From CAMYMQ01 sp963730305 (GTDB taxonomy: Bacteria > Pseudomonadota > Alphaproteobacteria > Bin65), in assembly GCA_963730305.1 (NCBI GenBank), contig CAVSRB010000003.1, positions 186,001 to 250,000 of the forward strand: DNA of 64,000 nt, in the 5' to 3' direction. Below the pieces are notes generated by a model. That model searched no databases, was not told the DNA's origin, and was given only the letters and a program-made list of their open reading frames with translations. A program made the position numbers and the translations under genes. This document shows positions 24,855-33,407 of this stretch, one piece after another (position 1 is the stretch's first letter; the number at the start of each line of letters is the position of its first letter).

Positions 24855-25649
24855 ATCGCCAAGCGCAACACCAGACGGACACGGAAGAGGACCGAGCGCA
24901 AGCCGGCTGGGCGCAAGTCGGCCGAGCGCAAGTCGGCTGATCGCAAGCTGGCGCCGGCGCTGCGGACGATCGGCACCGGCCTGGTCGTGATCGGCCTGAC
25001 CCTGGTGATCGCCAGCGGCGCGGCGGTGCTGGCCTACCGGACGGTCGACCCGGTCCACACCCCGCTGATGACCCTGCGCGCGATGGAGCGCGGCGACGCC
25101 GTGCCCGCCCGCCAGCGCTGGCGCCCGCTCGACCAGATCTCGCCCAACCTGATCCGCGCGGTGATCGCCTCGGAGGATTCCCACTTCTGCACGCACGACG
25201 GCTTCGACTGGGACGCGATCCGCATGGCGCTCGAGAAGCTGGAGGAGGACGGCCGCGCCCGCGGCGCCAGCACGATCTCGATGCAGACCGCCAAGAACGT
25301 CTTCCTGTGGCCCGACCGGCTCTACGTCCGCAAGGGCCTGGAGGCCGCCTTCACCGCCATGATCGAGGCGTTCTGGGGCAAGCGCCGGATCATGGAGGTC
25401 TATCTCAACGTGGTCGAATGGGGGCCCGGCATCTACGGCGCCGAGCAGGCCGCGCGCACCTACTTCAAGCGGTCGGCGGCACGGCTGACGCCCTACCAGG
25501 CCGCGCTGCTGGCCGCGACCCTGCCCAACCCGCTCCACCGCCGGCCGCAACGGCCGTCGCGCTACGTCCAGCGCAAGGCGCGGATCATCCTGGCGCGCAT
25601 GCGCCTCGTCGCGGTGCGCCGCGGCGACCCCTGCCCGTCCGCGTCCTGA
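24855..25649 (+). CDS. mtgA: Monofunctional peptidoglycan glycosyltransferase MtgA
   Basis: A GT51 enzyme that polymerises lipid II into glycan strands, anchored in the inner membrane. The GT51 motif Ala-Ser-Glu-Asp-Ser-His-Phe carries the catalytic Glu, followed by Gly-Ala-Ser-Thr-Ile-Ser-Met-Gln and Arg-Arg-Ile-Met-Glu-Val-Tyr-Leu-Asn. The first standard start, GTG 24987, would cut into the transmembrane helix (Gly-Leu-Val-Val-Ile-Gly-Leu-Thr-Leu-Val). The frame is open to 24828 and encodes a basic tail with four pentapeptide repeats. An ATC start at 24855 with an ideal ribosome site gives 264 residues. Either a rare AUC start or a miscalled ATG. Confidence 0.85.
   Translation: MAKRNTRRTRKRTERKPAGRKSAERKSADRKLAPALRTIGTGLVVIGLTLVIASGAAVLAYRTVDPVHTPLMTLRAMERGDAVPARQRWRPLDQISPNLIRAVIASEDSHFCTHDGFDWDAIRMALEKLEEDGRARGASTISMQTAKNVFLWPDRLYVRKGLEAAFTAMIEAFWGKRRIMEVYLNVVEWGPGIYGAEQAARTYFKRSAARLTPYQAALLAATLPNPLHRRPQRPSRYVQRKARIILARMRLVAVRRGDPCPSAS
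24894..24953 (+). repeat. Four in-frame 15-base repeats in the mtgA N-terminus
   Basis: Units at 24894, 24909, 24924 and 24939 of form GAGCGCAAGTCGGCT encode Xaa-Arg-Lys-(Pro/Ser/Leu)-Ala four times, a basic cytoplasmic tail before the membrane helix. That the period is a multiple of three supports translation upstream of GTG 24987. Confidence 0.8.
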
Positions 25650-25674
25650 CCCCGTGGCCCGTCGCCGGCGCCGC

Positions 25675-25947
25675 CTAGCGCCAGCTGCGCGGGCGGAACA
25701 GCCTCAGGAACAGGATCAGGATCACGGCGCCGACGAAGGCGACCAGCGGCTGGAACTCGCCGGGGAGGGAAACCCATATCAGGCGGACGAGGACGTGCCC
25801 GATCAACGACCCGACCACGCCGACCACGGTGTAGCCCAGCAGGCCCATGCGGCGTTCCTTCATCACCAGCGCCGCCAGGTAGCCGGCGACGAGACCGATC
25901 ACGAGGATCAGGATGAAGCGATCGACGCCGCTGAAGATGCCGTCCAT
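25675..25947 (-). CDS. GlsB/YeaQ/YmgE-family stress-response membrane protein
   Basis: A 90-residue inner-membrane protein of the transglycosylase-associated (PF04226) family with three hydrophobic segments: about residues 10-28, 37-56 and 67-83. The glycine-rich turn Gly-Leu-Leu-Gly-Tyr-Thr-Val-Val-Gly-Val-Val-Gly-Ser is typical. Its function in the cell is poorly known; members often respond to stress. It is convergent with mtgA, 25 bases apart. The last residues are basic. Confidence 0.8.
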   Translation of the reverse strand: MDGIFSGVDRFILILVIGLVAGYLAALVMKERRMGLLGYTVVGVVGSLIGHVLVRLIWVSLPGEFQPLVAFVGAVILILFLRLFRPRSWR

Positions 25948-26106
25948 AAGCGGGCTTGGATCCGTCTATTTGCCGATGTCGGCCGTGGCGCAGCTTCGCG
26001 GGGGCCATCCAGGCCGCGCCCGAAGCTGATCGGGAATATCGGTTGGCATGCCACAGATTGGTGAGAGACTTCCAGTAAACAATGCGCCATCGGAGGAAAC
26101 GCAGCG

Positions 26107-27141
26107 ATGAACGTCTTTAGCCACGAGGAATTCGACGGCCACGAACAGGTCGTGTTCTGCCACGACGTCGAAACCGGGCTGCGGGCCATCATCGCCATCC
26201 ACAACACCAACCTCGGTCCGTCGCTGGGCGGCTGCCGGATGTGGGCCTATCCCGACGAAGGCGCGGCGCTGGAGGACGCGCTGCGGCTTTCGCGGGGGAT
26301 GACCTACAAGGCGGCGATGGCGAACCTGCCGCTTGGCGGCGGCAAGTCGGTGATCCTGGGCGACGCCCGGCGCGACAAGACGCCGGCACTGATGGTCGCC
26401 TTCGGCCGCCAGGTCGACCGGCTCGGCCGGCGCTACATCACCGCCGAGGACGTCGGCACCGGCGTCGCCGACATGGACGCGATCAAGACCGTCACCGACC
26501 ACGTCGTCGGCATCACCGGCGGCGCCGGCGACCCGTCCAACTCCACCGCCCACGGCGTGTTCATCGGCATCGGCGCCGCCGCCCGCCACGCGCTCGGCCG
26601 CGACGACGTCGAGGGGCTGCACGTCGCCGTCCAGGGCGCCGGCCACGTCGGCTGGTTCCTGTGCGACTACCTGCACAAGGCCGGCGCGCGGCTGACCGTC
26701 ACCGACATCAACCGGCCGGCGGTCGACCGCATCGTCGAGACGTTCGGCGCGACGGCCGTGGACCCCGACGAGATCTACGACGTCGACTGCGACGTATTCG
26801 CGCCCTGTGCGCTCGGCGCGGTGGTCAACGACGCCACCGTCGGCCGGCTGCGCGCCCGGATCGTCGCCGGCTCGGCCAACAACGTGCTCGACGAGCCGCG
26901 CCACGGCCGGGCGCTGACCGAGCGCGGCATCCTCTATGCCCCCGACTACGTCATCAACGCGGGCGGGCTGATCGACGTCGCCCGCTTCGCCTGCGACTTC
27001 GACATCGACGAGGGCCGGCGCAAGCTGCACCAGATCGACGACACCCTGATCGAGATCTTCGAGCGCGCCGATGCCGAGGGCCGCGGCACGGCCGAGATCG
27101 CCGACGCCATCGCCGAGGAGCGCTTCGGCAAGCGGCGCTGA
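26107..27141 (+). CDS. Glu/Leu/Phe/Val dehydrogenase, leucine dehydrogenase type
   Basis: A 344-residue amino acid dehydrogenase that deaminates a branched or aromatic amino acid with NAD+. The catalytic glycine-rich region Pro-Leu-Gly-Gly-Gly-Lys-Ser carries the lysine that binds substrate carboxylate. Thr-Ala-Glu-Asp-Val-Gly-Thr follows, with the NAD Rossmann motif Gln-Gly-Ala-Gly-His-Val-Gly. A good ribosome site, GGAGGAAA, precedes ATG 26107. Length and motifs favour leucine (or valine) dehydrogenase over glutamate dehydrogenase. With the liu genes at 35-42 kb and isovaleryl-CoA dehydrogenase at 51 kb it would provide the first step of leucine degradation. Confidence 0.88.
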   Translation: MNVFSHEEFDGHEQVVFCHDVETGLRAIIAIHNTNLGPSLGGCRMWAYPDEGAALEDALRLSRGMTYKAAMANLPLGGGKSVILGDARRDKTPALMVAFGRQVDRLGRRYITAEDVGTGVADMDAIKTVTDHVVGITGGAGDPSNSTAHGVFIGIGAAARHALGRDDVEGLHVAVQGAGHVGWFLCDYLHKAGARLTVTDINRPAVDRIVETFGATAVDPDEIYDVDCDVFAPCALGAVVNDATVGRLRARIVAGSANNVLDEPRHGRALTERGILYAPDYVINAGGLIDVARFACDFDIDEGRRKLHQIDDTLIEIFERADAEGRGTAEIADAIAEERFGKRR

Positions 27142-27174
27142 CCCGGCCGCGCCCGTTTCACGAGAGCCCGGCAC

Positions 27175-27687
27175 TCAGTCGCGCTGGGCCTGGGCGGCCG
27201 GCCGGGCGGGAAACGGCAGGATCGTCGCCGAGGCGCCGCCGCCCTGCCCGGCACTCCCGCTCCCGGCGACTCGCCCGGCGCGCGGCAGCGCCGGACGCTC
27301 CGCAGCGGCCAGCGACGCGGCGACGCCGTGGAGGTGGTAGACCGCGAGCCGCCGCGCGGCGGGGTCGAGATAGCGCGCCAGCAGCCGGTCCGCGCCGTCG
27401 GCGCAGCCGTCGCGGCACAGGCCGATCGCCTCGAGCAGCACCGCCTCCCCCGGCCACAGCCGGAGGCTGCCCGCCGGGCCGAGCACGATCCGCCCGCTGC
27501 GCGATCCCGCCAGCAGCGCCAGCAGCGCGCCCAGGTGGAAGGCCAGGATGCGGCCCTGCGCCGGCTCGAACCGGCGCGACAGCGCGCTCACCGCTTGCCG
27601 CCACCGCTCGTAGCCGCCGAGCCAGTTGCGGCAGGCCCAGACCACGATCTGGTCGGCCGGGTCGAGGGTCGAAACGCACCGGTCCAT
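27175..27687 (-). CDS. Protein of unknown function beside the iron locus
   Basis: A 170-residue protein I do not recognise. It is alpha-helical, with Trp and Cys in the first 40 residues (Val-Trp-Ala-Cys-Arg-Asn-Trp-Leu), a hydrophobic helix (Leu-Gly-Ala-Leu-Leu-Ala-Leu-Leu-Ala-Gly) and a later Cys-Arg-Asp-Gly-Cys pair; the last 40 residues are Gly/Ala-rich. No signal peptide is clear. ATG 27687 is preferred to TTG 27699. It is transcribed divergently from the FbpA-like gene, and the shared intergenic region holds an iron-box-like site 17-39 bases upstream of its start, so iron control is plausible. Confidence 0.6.
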   Translation of the reverse strand: MDRCVSTLDPADQIVVWACRNWLGGYERWRQAVSALSRRFEPAQGRILAFHLGALLALLAGSRSGRIVLGPAGSLRLWPGEAVLLEAIGLCRDGCADGADRLLARYLDPAARRLAVYHLHGVAASLAAAERPALPRAGRVAGSGSAGQGGGASATILPFPARPAAQAQRD

Positions 27688-27703
27688 CGGCGGCCTCAAT
27701 ATT

Positions 27704-27726
27704 AAGAATGATTACGAATTGCATTG
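27704..27726. promoter_or_regulatory. Iron-box-like operator, copy A
   Basis: The site AAGAATGATT-N3-AATTGCATTG lies between the divergent unknown gene and the FbpA-like gene. It matches the site before bfd (30087-30109, opposite strand) at 17 of 23 positions, including GAATGATT and GCAT. The two share an AT-rich core in an otherwise 70% GC genome and both front iron genes. Fur or Irr binding is inferred, not shown. Confidence 0.5.
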
Positions 27727-27762
27727 ACAATAAGCGGCCGGCTTGATAGAGGCAATCCAATA

Positions 27763-27779
27763 TTGCGAAGCGTTCGCAA
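27763..27779. promoter_or_regulatory. Palindrome TTGCGAA-GCG-TTCGCAA
   Basis: A perfect 7-base inverted repeat with a 3-base centre, 132-148 bases upstream of the FbpA-like start and 54 bases from the iron-box-like site. It looks like a dimeric regulator site; no adjacent regulator gene identifies it. Confidence 0.45.
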
Positions 27780-27910
27780 CAAGGCCGGAACGGCTCGCCG
27801 CCGTGGCCGTGCCGACGCGACACCTGCCTTTGACCGACCTCAAGGGCAGCGGCGCCGGGACGGGCTAGGAGCCGTTGGACAGCAAACCCGCAAGACAGGC
27901 AGGCACCCCG

Positions 27911-28942
27911 ATGAAACGACCCCTTCGCGCCCTCCTCGCCACCCTCGCCGCGTCCGGCGCGGCCGCATGCCTCGCCGCGCCCGCCCTGGCCGAGGGCGAG
28001 GTCAACGTCTACTCGCTGCGCCAGGAAGTGCTGATGCGGCCCCTGTTCGAGCGCTTCACCAAGCGGACGGGGATCAAGGTCAACGTCGCCTTCGTCAAGC
28101 AGGGCATGCTGACCCGGCTCAAGGCCGAGGGGCTGAACAGCCCGGCCGACGTCGTGCTCACGGTCGACGCCGCCCGGCTGATCCGCATCGATCGGGCCGG
28201 CGTGTTCCAGCCGATCCGCTCGACGGTGCTCGAGGCCAACATCCCGGCGAAGTACCGCCACCCGAAGGGCCACTGGTTCGGCTTCACCATGCGGGCGCGG
28301 CCGATCATGTACAACCCGGCCAGGGTCAAGCCGTCGGAGCTGTCGACCTACGAAGCGCTGGCCGATCCGAAGTGGCGCAAGCGCATCTGCATCCGCTCGT
28401 CGAACAGCGTCTACAACCTGTCGCTGATCGCCTCGCTGATCGCCCACAACGGCAAGGACGCCGCCCAGAAATGGGCCAACGCCTTCGTCAAGAACTTCGC
28501 CCGCAGGCCCGCCGGCGGCGACCGCGACCAGATCCGCGCCGCCGCGGCCGGCGAATGCGACCTGGCGATCGCCAACACCTACTATCTGGGCGCCCTGTCC
28601 AAGTCGAAGCGCGAGAGCGACCGCCAGGCGGCGGCCAAGATCCGCATCTTCTGGCCCAACCAGAAGGGCCGCGGCGCGCACGTCAACATCTCCGGCGCCG
28701 GCGTGACCAGGAGCGCCAGGAACAAGGCGAACGCGATCAAGCTGCTCGAATTCCTGTCGAGCGACGCGGCCCAGCGGATCTACGCCAACACGGTCAACGA
28801 ATATCCGGTCAAGCCGGGGGTCGGCATGTCGACCACGGTGGCGGGCTGGGGCGAATTCAAGGCCGACGATCTAAGCCTCTACAAGCTGGCCGAGTTCCAG
28901 CAGGAGGCGCTGCGCATCGCCGACCGCGCCGGCTGGCGCTAG
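27911..28942 (+). CDS. Fe(III) ABC transporter substrate-binding protein (FbpA/FutA type)
   Basis: A 343-residue periplasmic ferric-iron-binding protein. The signal peptide runs from Met-Lys-Arg-Pro to an Ala-Leu-Ala cleavage site near residue 28. The mature chain begins Glu-Val-Asn-Val-Tyr-Ser-Leu-Arg, the family's first strand. The adjacent tyrosines in Asn-Thr-Tyr-Tyr-Leu-Gly are the usual iron ligands. ATG 27911 follows the signal-peptide logic; the frame opens at 27875. No permease or ATPase gene is next to it, so the rest of the transporter must be elsewhere. Iron-dependent expression is suggested by the upstream box. Confidence 0.88.
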   Translation: MKRPLRALLATLAASGAAACLAAPALAEGEVNVYSLRQEVLMRPLFERFTKRTGIKVNVAFVKQGMLTRLKAEGLNSPADVVLTVDAARLIRIDRAGVFQPIRSTVLEANIPAKYRHPKGHWFGFTMRARPIMYNPARVKPSELSTYEALADPKWRKRICIRSSNSVYNLSLIASLIAHNGKDAAQKWANAFVKNFARRPAGGDRDQIRAAAAGECDLAIANTYYLGALSKSKRESDRQAAAKIRIFWPNQKGRGAHVNISGAGVTRSARNKANAIKLLEFLSSDAAQRIYANTVNEYPVKPGVGMSTTVAGWGEFKADDLSLYKLAEFQQEALRIADRAGWR

Positions 28943-28988
28943 ACGACGCGTTAGGCAACGGGCCGCCCGGAGCGAAAGGAAGAATGGG

Positions 28989-29195
28989 ATGGTGATCTGG
29001 CGAAGTGTCGGCGTCCAGGCGCTGGCGGAAGCCCTGTCGCTGTGGGCCCACAACCAGGCCCGTAACCAGGCCCACCGGGGAAACCGGCCCGGCGCGCCCG
29101 CGGCCGAGCCGCCGGCGGCGATACCCGGCGACGGCGACCGGCGCGATCCCGGCGCCGAGCCGCGGATCGTCTACAACGCCGACCGGCGCAGCTAG
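28989..29195 (+). CDS. Small hypothetical protein
   Basis: A 68-residue open frame with ATG 28989 preceded by AAAGGAAG at a workable distance, 46 bases after the FbpA-like gene. The N-terminal 30 residues are amphipathic (Val-Ile-Trp-Arg-Ser-Val-Gly-Val-Gln-Ala-Leu), and the rest is Pro/Gly/Asp-rich and probably disordered. No family is recognised. It may be a real small gene of the iron operon or a chance frame. Confidence 0.4.
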   Translation: MVIWRSVGVQALAEALSLWAHNQARNQAHRGNRPGAPAAEPPAAIPGDGDRRDPGAEPRIVYNADRRS

Positions 29196-29207
29196 GCCGC
29201 AGCCAAG

Positions 29208-29249
29208 CCGGCTCAGATAGGCCGGCTCAGATAGGCCGGCTCAGATAGC
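29208..29249. repeat. Three 14-base direct repeats at the bfr 3' end
   Basis: CCGGCTCAGATAGG at 29208-29221 and 29222-29235, and with a final C at 29236-29249. The unit resembles the sequence at the bfr stop (GGCCGGCTCAGC, 29262-29273), as if the stop region had been copied. Non-coding. Confidence 0.85.
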
Positions 29250-29268
29250 CCGGCGCCGTTGGGCCGGC

Positions 29269-29751
29269 TCAGCTCTCCCCAGCGTCGACCTGCGACTGCT
29301 GGTAGTTCTCCAGGCCGACCTTCTCGATCAGCTCCTGCTGGGTCTCCAGCCAGTCGATGTGCTCCTCCTCGCTCTCGAGGATATCCTCGAACAGCTCGCG
29401 GCTGACGTAGTCGCGCACCTCCTCGCAGTAGGCGATGGCGTCGCGCAGCAGCGGCACGGCGGCCTGTTCGAGCTTGAGGTCGGCCTTGATGATCTCCGGC
29501 ACGGTCTGGCCGACCAGCAGCTTGCCGAGGTCCTGGAGGTTGGGCAGGCCTTCGAGGAACAGGATGCGCTGGATCAGCGCATCGGCGTGCTTCATCTCGT
29601 CGACGGATTCCTCGTATTCGTGGCCGGCCATCTTGGCAAAGCCCCAGTCCTTGAGGATGCGGGAATGGAGGAAATACTGGTTGATCGCGGTCAGCTCGTT
29701 CTTGAGCACCGCGTTCAGGTACTCGATGACCTTCTTGTCCCCCTTCATCAT
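29269..29751 (-). CDS. bfr: Bacterioferritin
   Basis: A 160-residue heme-containing ferritin that stores iron as a 24-subunit shell. Ferroxidase ligands are visible in Asn-Glu-Leu-Thr-Ala-Ile-Asn-Gln-Tyr and Glu-Ser-Val-Asp-Glu-Met-Lys-His-Ala-Asp, where the Met (position 52-53) is the heme axial ligand; Glu-Glu-Glu-His-Ile-Asp completes the site. Length is normal. The adjacent bfd gene encodes the ferredoxin that reduces it to release iron. Two start codons (Met-Met) are adjacent; either is possible. Confidence 0.95.
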   Translation of the reverse strand: MMKGDKKVIEYLNAVLKNELTAINQYFLHSRILKDWGFAKMAGHEYEESVDEMKHADALIQRILFLEGLPNLQDLGKLLVGQTVPEIIKADLKLEQAAVPLLRDAIAYCEEVRDYVSRELFEDILESEEEHIDWLETQQELIEKVGLENYQQSQVDAGES

Positions 29752-29857
29752 CCTCTCCGCTTTGTCTCGTGGCCGTCACCCAAGGATAGGCCACCGTCCC
29801 ATCATGTCGATAGGCGGCGGAGCAATTCGAGGCGGGAATCCGGCTCGGCCGGGCGCG

Positions 29858-30073
29858 TCAGGCGGCTTCGGCGGCGCAGAACGGGCTGCCCGCCGGCGGG
29901 CTCGCCGAGCCCTGGGCCTCGCTGATCAGGTCGCTGGCATAGTCGAGGCAGCGGCGGCAGCGCGGCTGGCAGCCGAGATGCGCGTAGACCTCCTCGGCCG
30001 ACGTCGCGCCCGCCGACTGGGCCGTCGCGACGATCTCGCTTTCCGATAAGGCGTTGCAGACACAGACAATCAT
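29858..30073 (-). CDS. bfd: Bacterioferritin-associated ferredoxin
   Basis: A 71-residue [2Fe-2S] protein that passes electrons to bacterioferritin and mobilises iron. The ligand pattern Cys-Val-Cys near residue 4 and Cys-Gln-Pro-Arg-Cys-Arg-Arg-Cys near residue 49 is the BFD domain. Start ATG 30073 (Met-Ile-Val-Cys-Val-Cys) is the standard N-terminus. The tail after residue 58 is low-complexity. It lies upstream of bfr on the same strand, with an iron-box-like site 14-36 bases before the start, which fits induction in low iron. Confidence 0.9.
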   Translation of the reverse strand: MIVCVCNALSESEIVATAQSAGATSAEEVYAHLGCQPRCRRCLDYASDLISEAQGSASPPAGSPFCAAEAA

Positions 30074-30086
30074 CGGGCTGCCATGA

Positions 30087-30109
30087 CTATGCGATTGCCA
30101 ATCATTCCT
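30087..30109. promoter_or_regulatory. Iron-box-like operator, copy B
   Basis: On the minus strand the site reads AGGAATGATT-N3-AATCGCATAG. It overlaps the expected promoter of bfd and matches the site at 27704-27726 at 17 of 23 positions. A Fur-family regulator is inferred. Confidence 0.5.
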
Positions 30110-30211
30110 AATAGATAAGGCCACTCGTGAGCCTTTGTCAATCACCCGGCGCGGTCCCGCCTTGATCCAGGACAAATCGTCCCAAGCGCCGACGCGGCGG
30201 ACTGAAGAGGA

Positions 30212-33200
30212 TTAGCTCAACGTCATCAGCGCGGCGTTGCCGCCCGACGCGGTGGTGTTGACGGCGATCGAGCGCTCGCTGGCGAAGCGCGCCAGATAGT
30301 GCGGGCCGCCGGCCTTGGGGCCGGTGCCCGACAGCCCCTCCCCACCGAACGGCTGCACCCCGACGACGGCGCCGATCATGTTGCGGTTGACGTAGGTGTT
30401 GCCGACCCGGACCCGGCGGGCGATGTGCTCGACGGTCGCGTCGATCCGGCTGTGGATGCCGAGGGTCAGGCCGTAACCCGTGGCGTTGACCGCGTCGATC
30501 ACACCGTCGAGCCGGTCGGCGGCGTAGCGCACGACGTGGAGGATCGGGCCGAACACCTCGCGGTCGAGCTGGGCCATCGCCTCGATCTCGAAGGCGCGCG
30601 GCGCGAAGAAGGTGCCGTGGTCGTGGTCGGCGGACAACGGGCATTCGAAGATCGGCCGCGCTTCGTGCGCCATCCGGTCGGCGTGGGCCTGCAGGGTCGC
30701 CCGCGCGTCGTCGTCGATCACCGGGCCGACGTCGGTGTCGAGATAGGCCGGGTCGCCGATGCGCAGCTCGGCCATCGCGCCCGCCAGCATGGCGAGCGCC
30801 CGGTCGGCGACGTCCCGCTGGACGAACAGGACGCGCAGCGCCGAGCAGCGCTGGCCGGCGCTGTCGAAGGCCGACTGCAGCACGTCGACGACGACCTGTT
30901 CGAGCAGGGCCGACGAATCGACGATCATCGCGTTCTGGCCGCCGGTCTCGGCGATCAGCGCGGGAATCGGCCCCTCCCGAGACGCGAACGCGCGGTTGAT
31001 CGCCCGCGCGGTCTCGGTCGAGCCGGTGAAGGCGGCGCCGGCCAGCCGCGGGTCGGCGATCAGCGCGGCGCCGACGCTCTCCCCCGGCCCCGGCGTCAGG
31101 TGCAGCGCGTCGCCGGGCACGCCCGCCTCGTGGAACAGGGCGACGACCCGGGCGGCGGTCAGCGGCGTCTGCTCGGCCGGCTTGGCGACGACCGTGTTGC
31201 CGGCGGCCAGCGCCGCGGCGATCTGGCCGGTGAAGATCGCGATCGGGAAGTTCCACGGGCTGATCGTCGCGAACACGCCGCGGCCGTGCAGCGACAGCCG
31301 GTTGTCCTCGCCGGTCGGCCCCGTGAGTGATCGGGGCTCCGCGAAATCGTTGCGCGCGCAAGCCGCGTAGTAGCGGCAGAAATCCGCCGCTTCCCGCACT
31401 TCGCCCAGCGCGTCGGGGATGGTCCGCCCCGCCTCACGCACGCACAGGGCGATCAGCGCCGGCGTGTGCGCCTCCAGCAGCGCCGCCATCGTCTCCAGCC
31501 GCGCCGCGCGTTCGCCGCCGCCGAGCCCGTCCCAGTCCGGCTGGGCGGCGCGGGCGGCGGCGACCGCGGCAGCCACGTCTTCCGCCGTGGCGTCGGCCAC
31601 CGTGCCGATTACCTGGCGGCGGTCGGCCGGACTGGTCGTGGGGTCGCCCGCACGGCCGGCCGCGACGCCGCCGATCACCGGCTCGGCGTGCCACGGCGTC
31701 GCCGCGGCGGCTTCCATCGCCGCGGCCAGCGGCGCGAGCACGGTCGGGTCGCTGAGGTCGAGCCCGGCCGAGTTGAGCCGGTCGCCGTAGATGTCCCGCG
31801 GCAGCGGGATCCGCGGATGGGGGATGCTCTGCAGGGCCTTGAGCTCGGTCACCGGGCTGCGGATCAGGTCGTCGATCGGCAGGCTCTCGTCGACGATGCG
31901 ATTGACGAAAGAGGTGTTGGCGCCGTTCTCGAGCAGCCGCCGGACCAGGTAGGGCAGCAGCTCCTCGTGGCTGCCGACCGGGGCGTAGATGCGGCAGGCG
32001 CGGCCGCCGTCGCCCGCCGACACGACGTCGTCGTAGAGCGCCTCGCCCATGCCGTGGAGGCGCTGGAACTCGAAATCGGCGCCCGCGCCCGGCCAACTCC
32101 TCGACCGTCGCCACGGTGAGCGCGTTGTGGGTGGCGAACTGGGGATAGAGCGCCGTCCCGGCCGCGAACAGCCGCTTCGCGCAGGCGATGTAGGAGATGT
32201 CGGTCGAGACCTTGCGGGTGAACACCGGGTAGCCGTCGAGCCCCCGCTCCTGCCCGCGCTTGATCTCGGTGTCCCAGTAGGCGCCCTTGACCAGCCGGAC
32301 CATCAGCCGCCGCCCGGTGCGCCCGGCCAGGTCGGCGAGCCAGTCGATCACCGCCGGCGCGCGCTTCTGGTAGGCCTGGACGGCCAGGCCGAGCCCGTCC
32401 CAGCCGGCCGTCGCCGGGTCCTCGGCGACCTGCGCGACGATCTCCAGCGACAGGTCGAGCCGGTCGGCCTCCTCGGCGTCGACGGTCAGGCCGATGCCGG
32501 CGTTGCGGGCGTGCTGGGCCAGCGCGGCCAGCCGCGGGGTCAGCTCGGCCAGCACCCGGTCGCGCTGGGCGACCTCGTAACGGGGATGGAGCGCCGACAG
32601 CTTGACCGACAGGCCGGGCGCGCCGATCGGCCCGCGCCCGGCCGCGGCCCCGCCGATCGCCTCGATCGCCGCGTCGTAGGCCTCCAGGTAGCGGGCCGCG
32701 TCGTCCGCGGTGTGCGCCGCCTCGCCGAGCATGTCGTAGGAATAGCGGTAGCCCTTGGCCTCCAGCGCCTTGGCCCGGCCGAGCGCCTCGCCGATGGTCC
32801 GGCCCATGACGAACTGGCGGCCGAGGATGCGCATCGCCTGCAAGAGCGCGTTGCGGATGACCGGCTCGCCGGAGCGCGCCACGAGCCGGCCGAGCACGCC
32901 GCCCAGGTCGGCCTCCTTGCTGTCGTTCAGCCGCAGCACCCGGCCGGTCAGCATCAGCGCCCAGGTCGAGGCGTTGACGAACCAGGAATGGCTGTGGCCG
33001 AGGTGCCGTTCCCACTTGGCCGAGCCGATCTTGTCCTTGATCAGCCGGTCCGCGGTCTCGGCGTCGGGGATGCGCAACAGCGCCTCGGCGAGGCACATCA
33101 GCACCACGCCCTCCTCGCTCGACAGCTCGTACTCGTCCATGAAGGCGTCCATGCCGCCCTCTTCGAGGCGGCGGTGCGCGGACGGTCTCGACCAGTTGGC

Positions 33201-33352
33201 GGGCGCGGTCGGTGATGCGGGACGCGAGCCAAGGCATCGACCTCGGCCTCTTCGACCAATCGGGCGACCACCGTCGCCTCGTCGGCGCGGTAGAGCGCAG
33301 CGATGGCGGCCTGGAGCGGCGTCGGATCGGGCGGCGGCGAACGGAAGATCAT
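30212..33352 (-). CDS. putA: Bifunctional proline dehydrogenase / glutamate semialdehyde dehydrogenase (three frameshifts)
   Basis: Oxidises proline to glutamate in two steps. N-terminal FAD-dependent ProDH: Ser-Val-Lys-Leu-Ser-Ala-Leu-His-Pro-Arg and Arg-Leu-Val-Lys-Gly-Ala-Tyr-Trp-Asp. C-terminal NAD aldehyde dehydrogenase: Ser-Pro-Trp-Asn-Phe-Pro, Phe-Thr-Gly-Ser-Thr-Glu, Glu-Thr-Gly-Gly-Gln-Asn and the catalytic Gly-Gln-Arg-Cys-Ser. Net +1 changes lie near 33230, within 33168-33178, and at the C run 32088-32090; dropping one base at each gives a 1045-residue protein, the normal size. It lacks the ribbon-helix-helix DNA-binding domain of enterobacterial PutA, so it is probably not a self-repressor. 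Confidence 0.9.
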
Positions 33353-33407
33353 CGGGCGGGGCGTCCTCGGACCATGATGGCGTCGCCCGTCCTGCTCGCG
33401 TCTCGGC

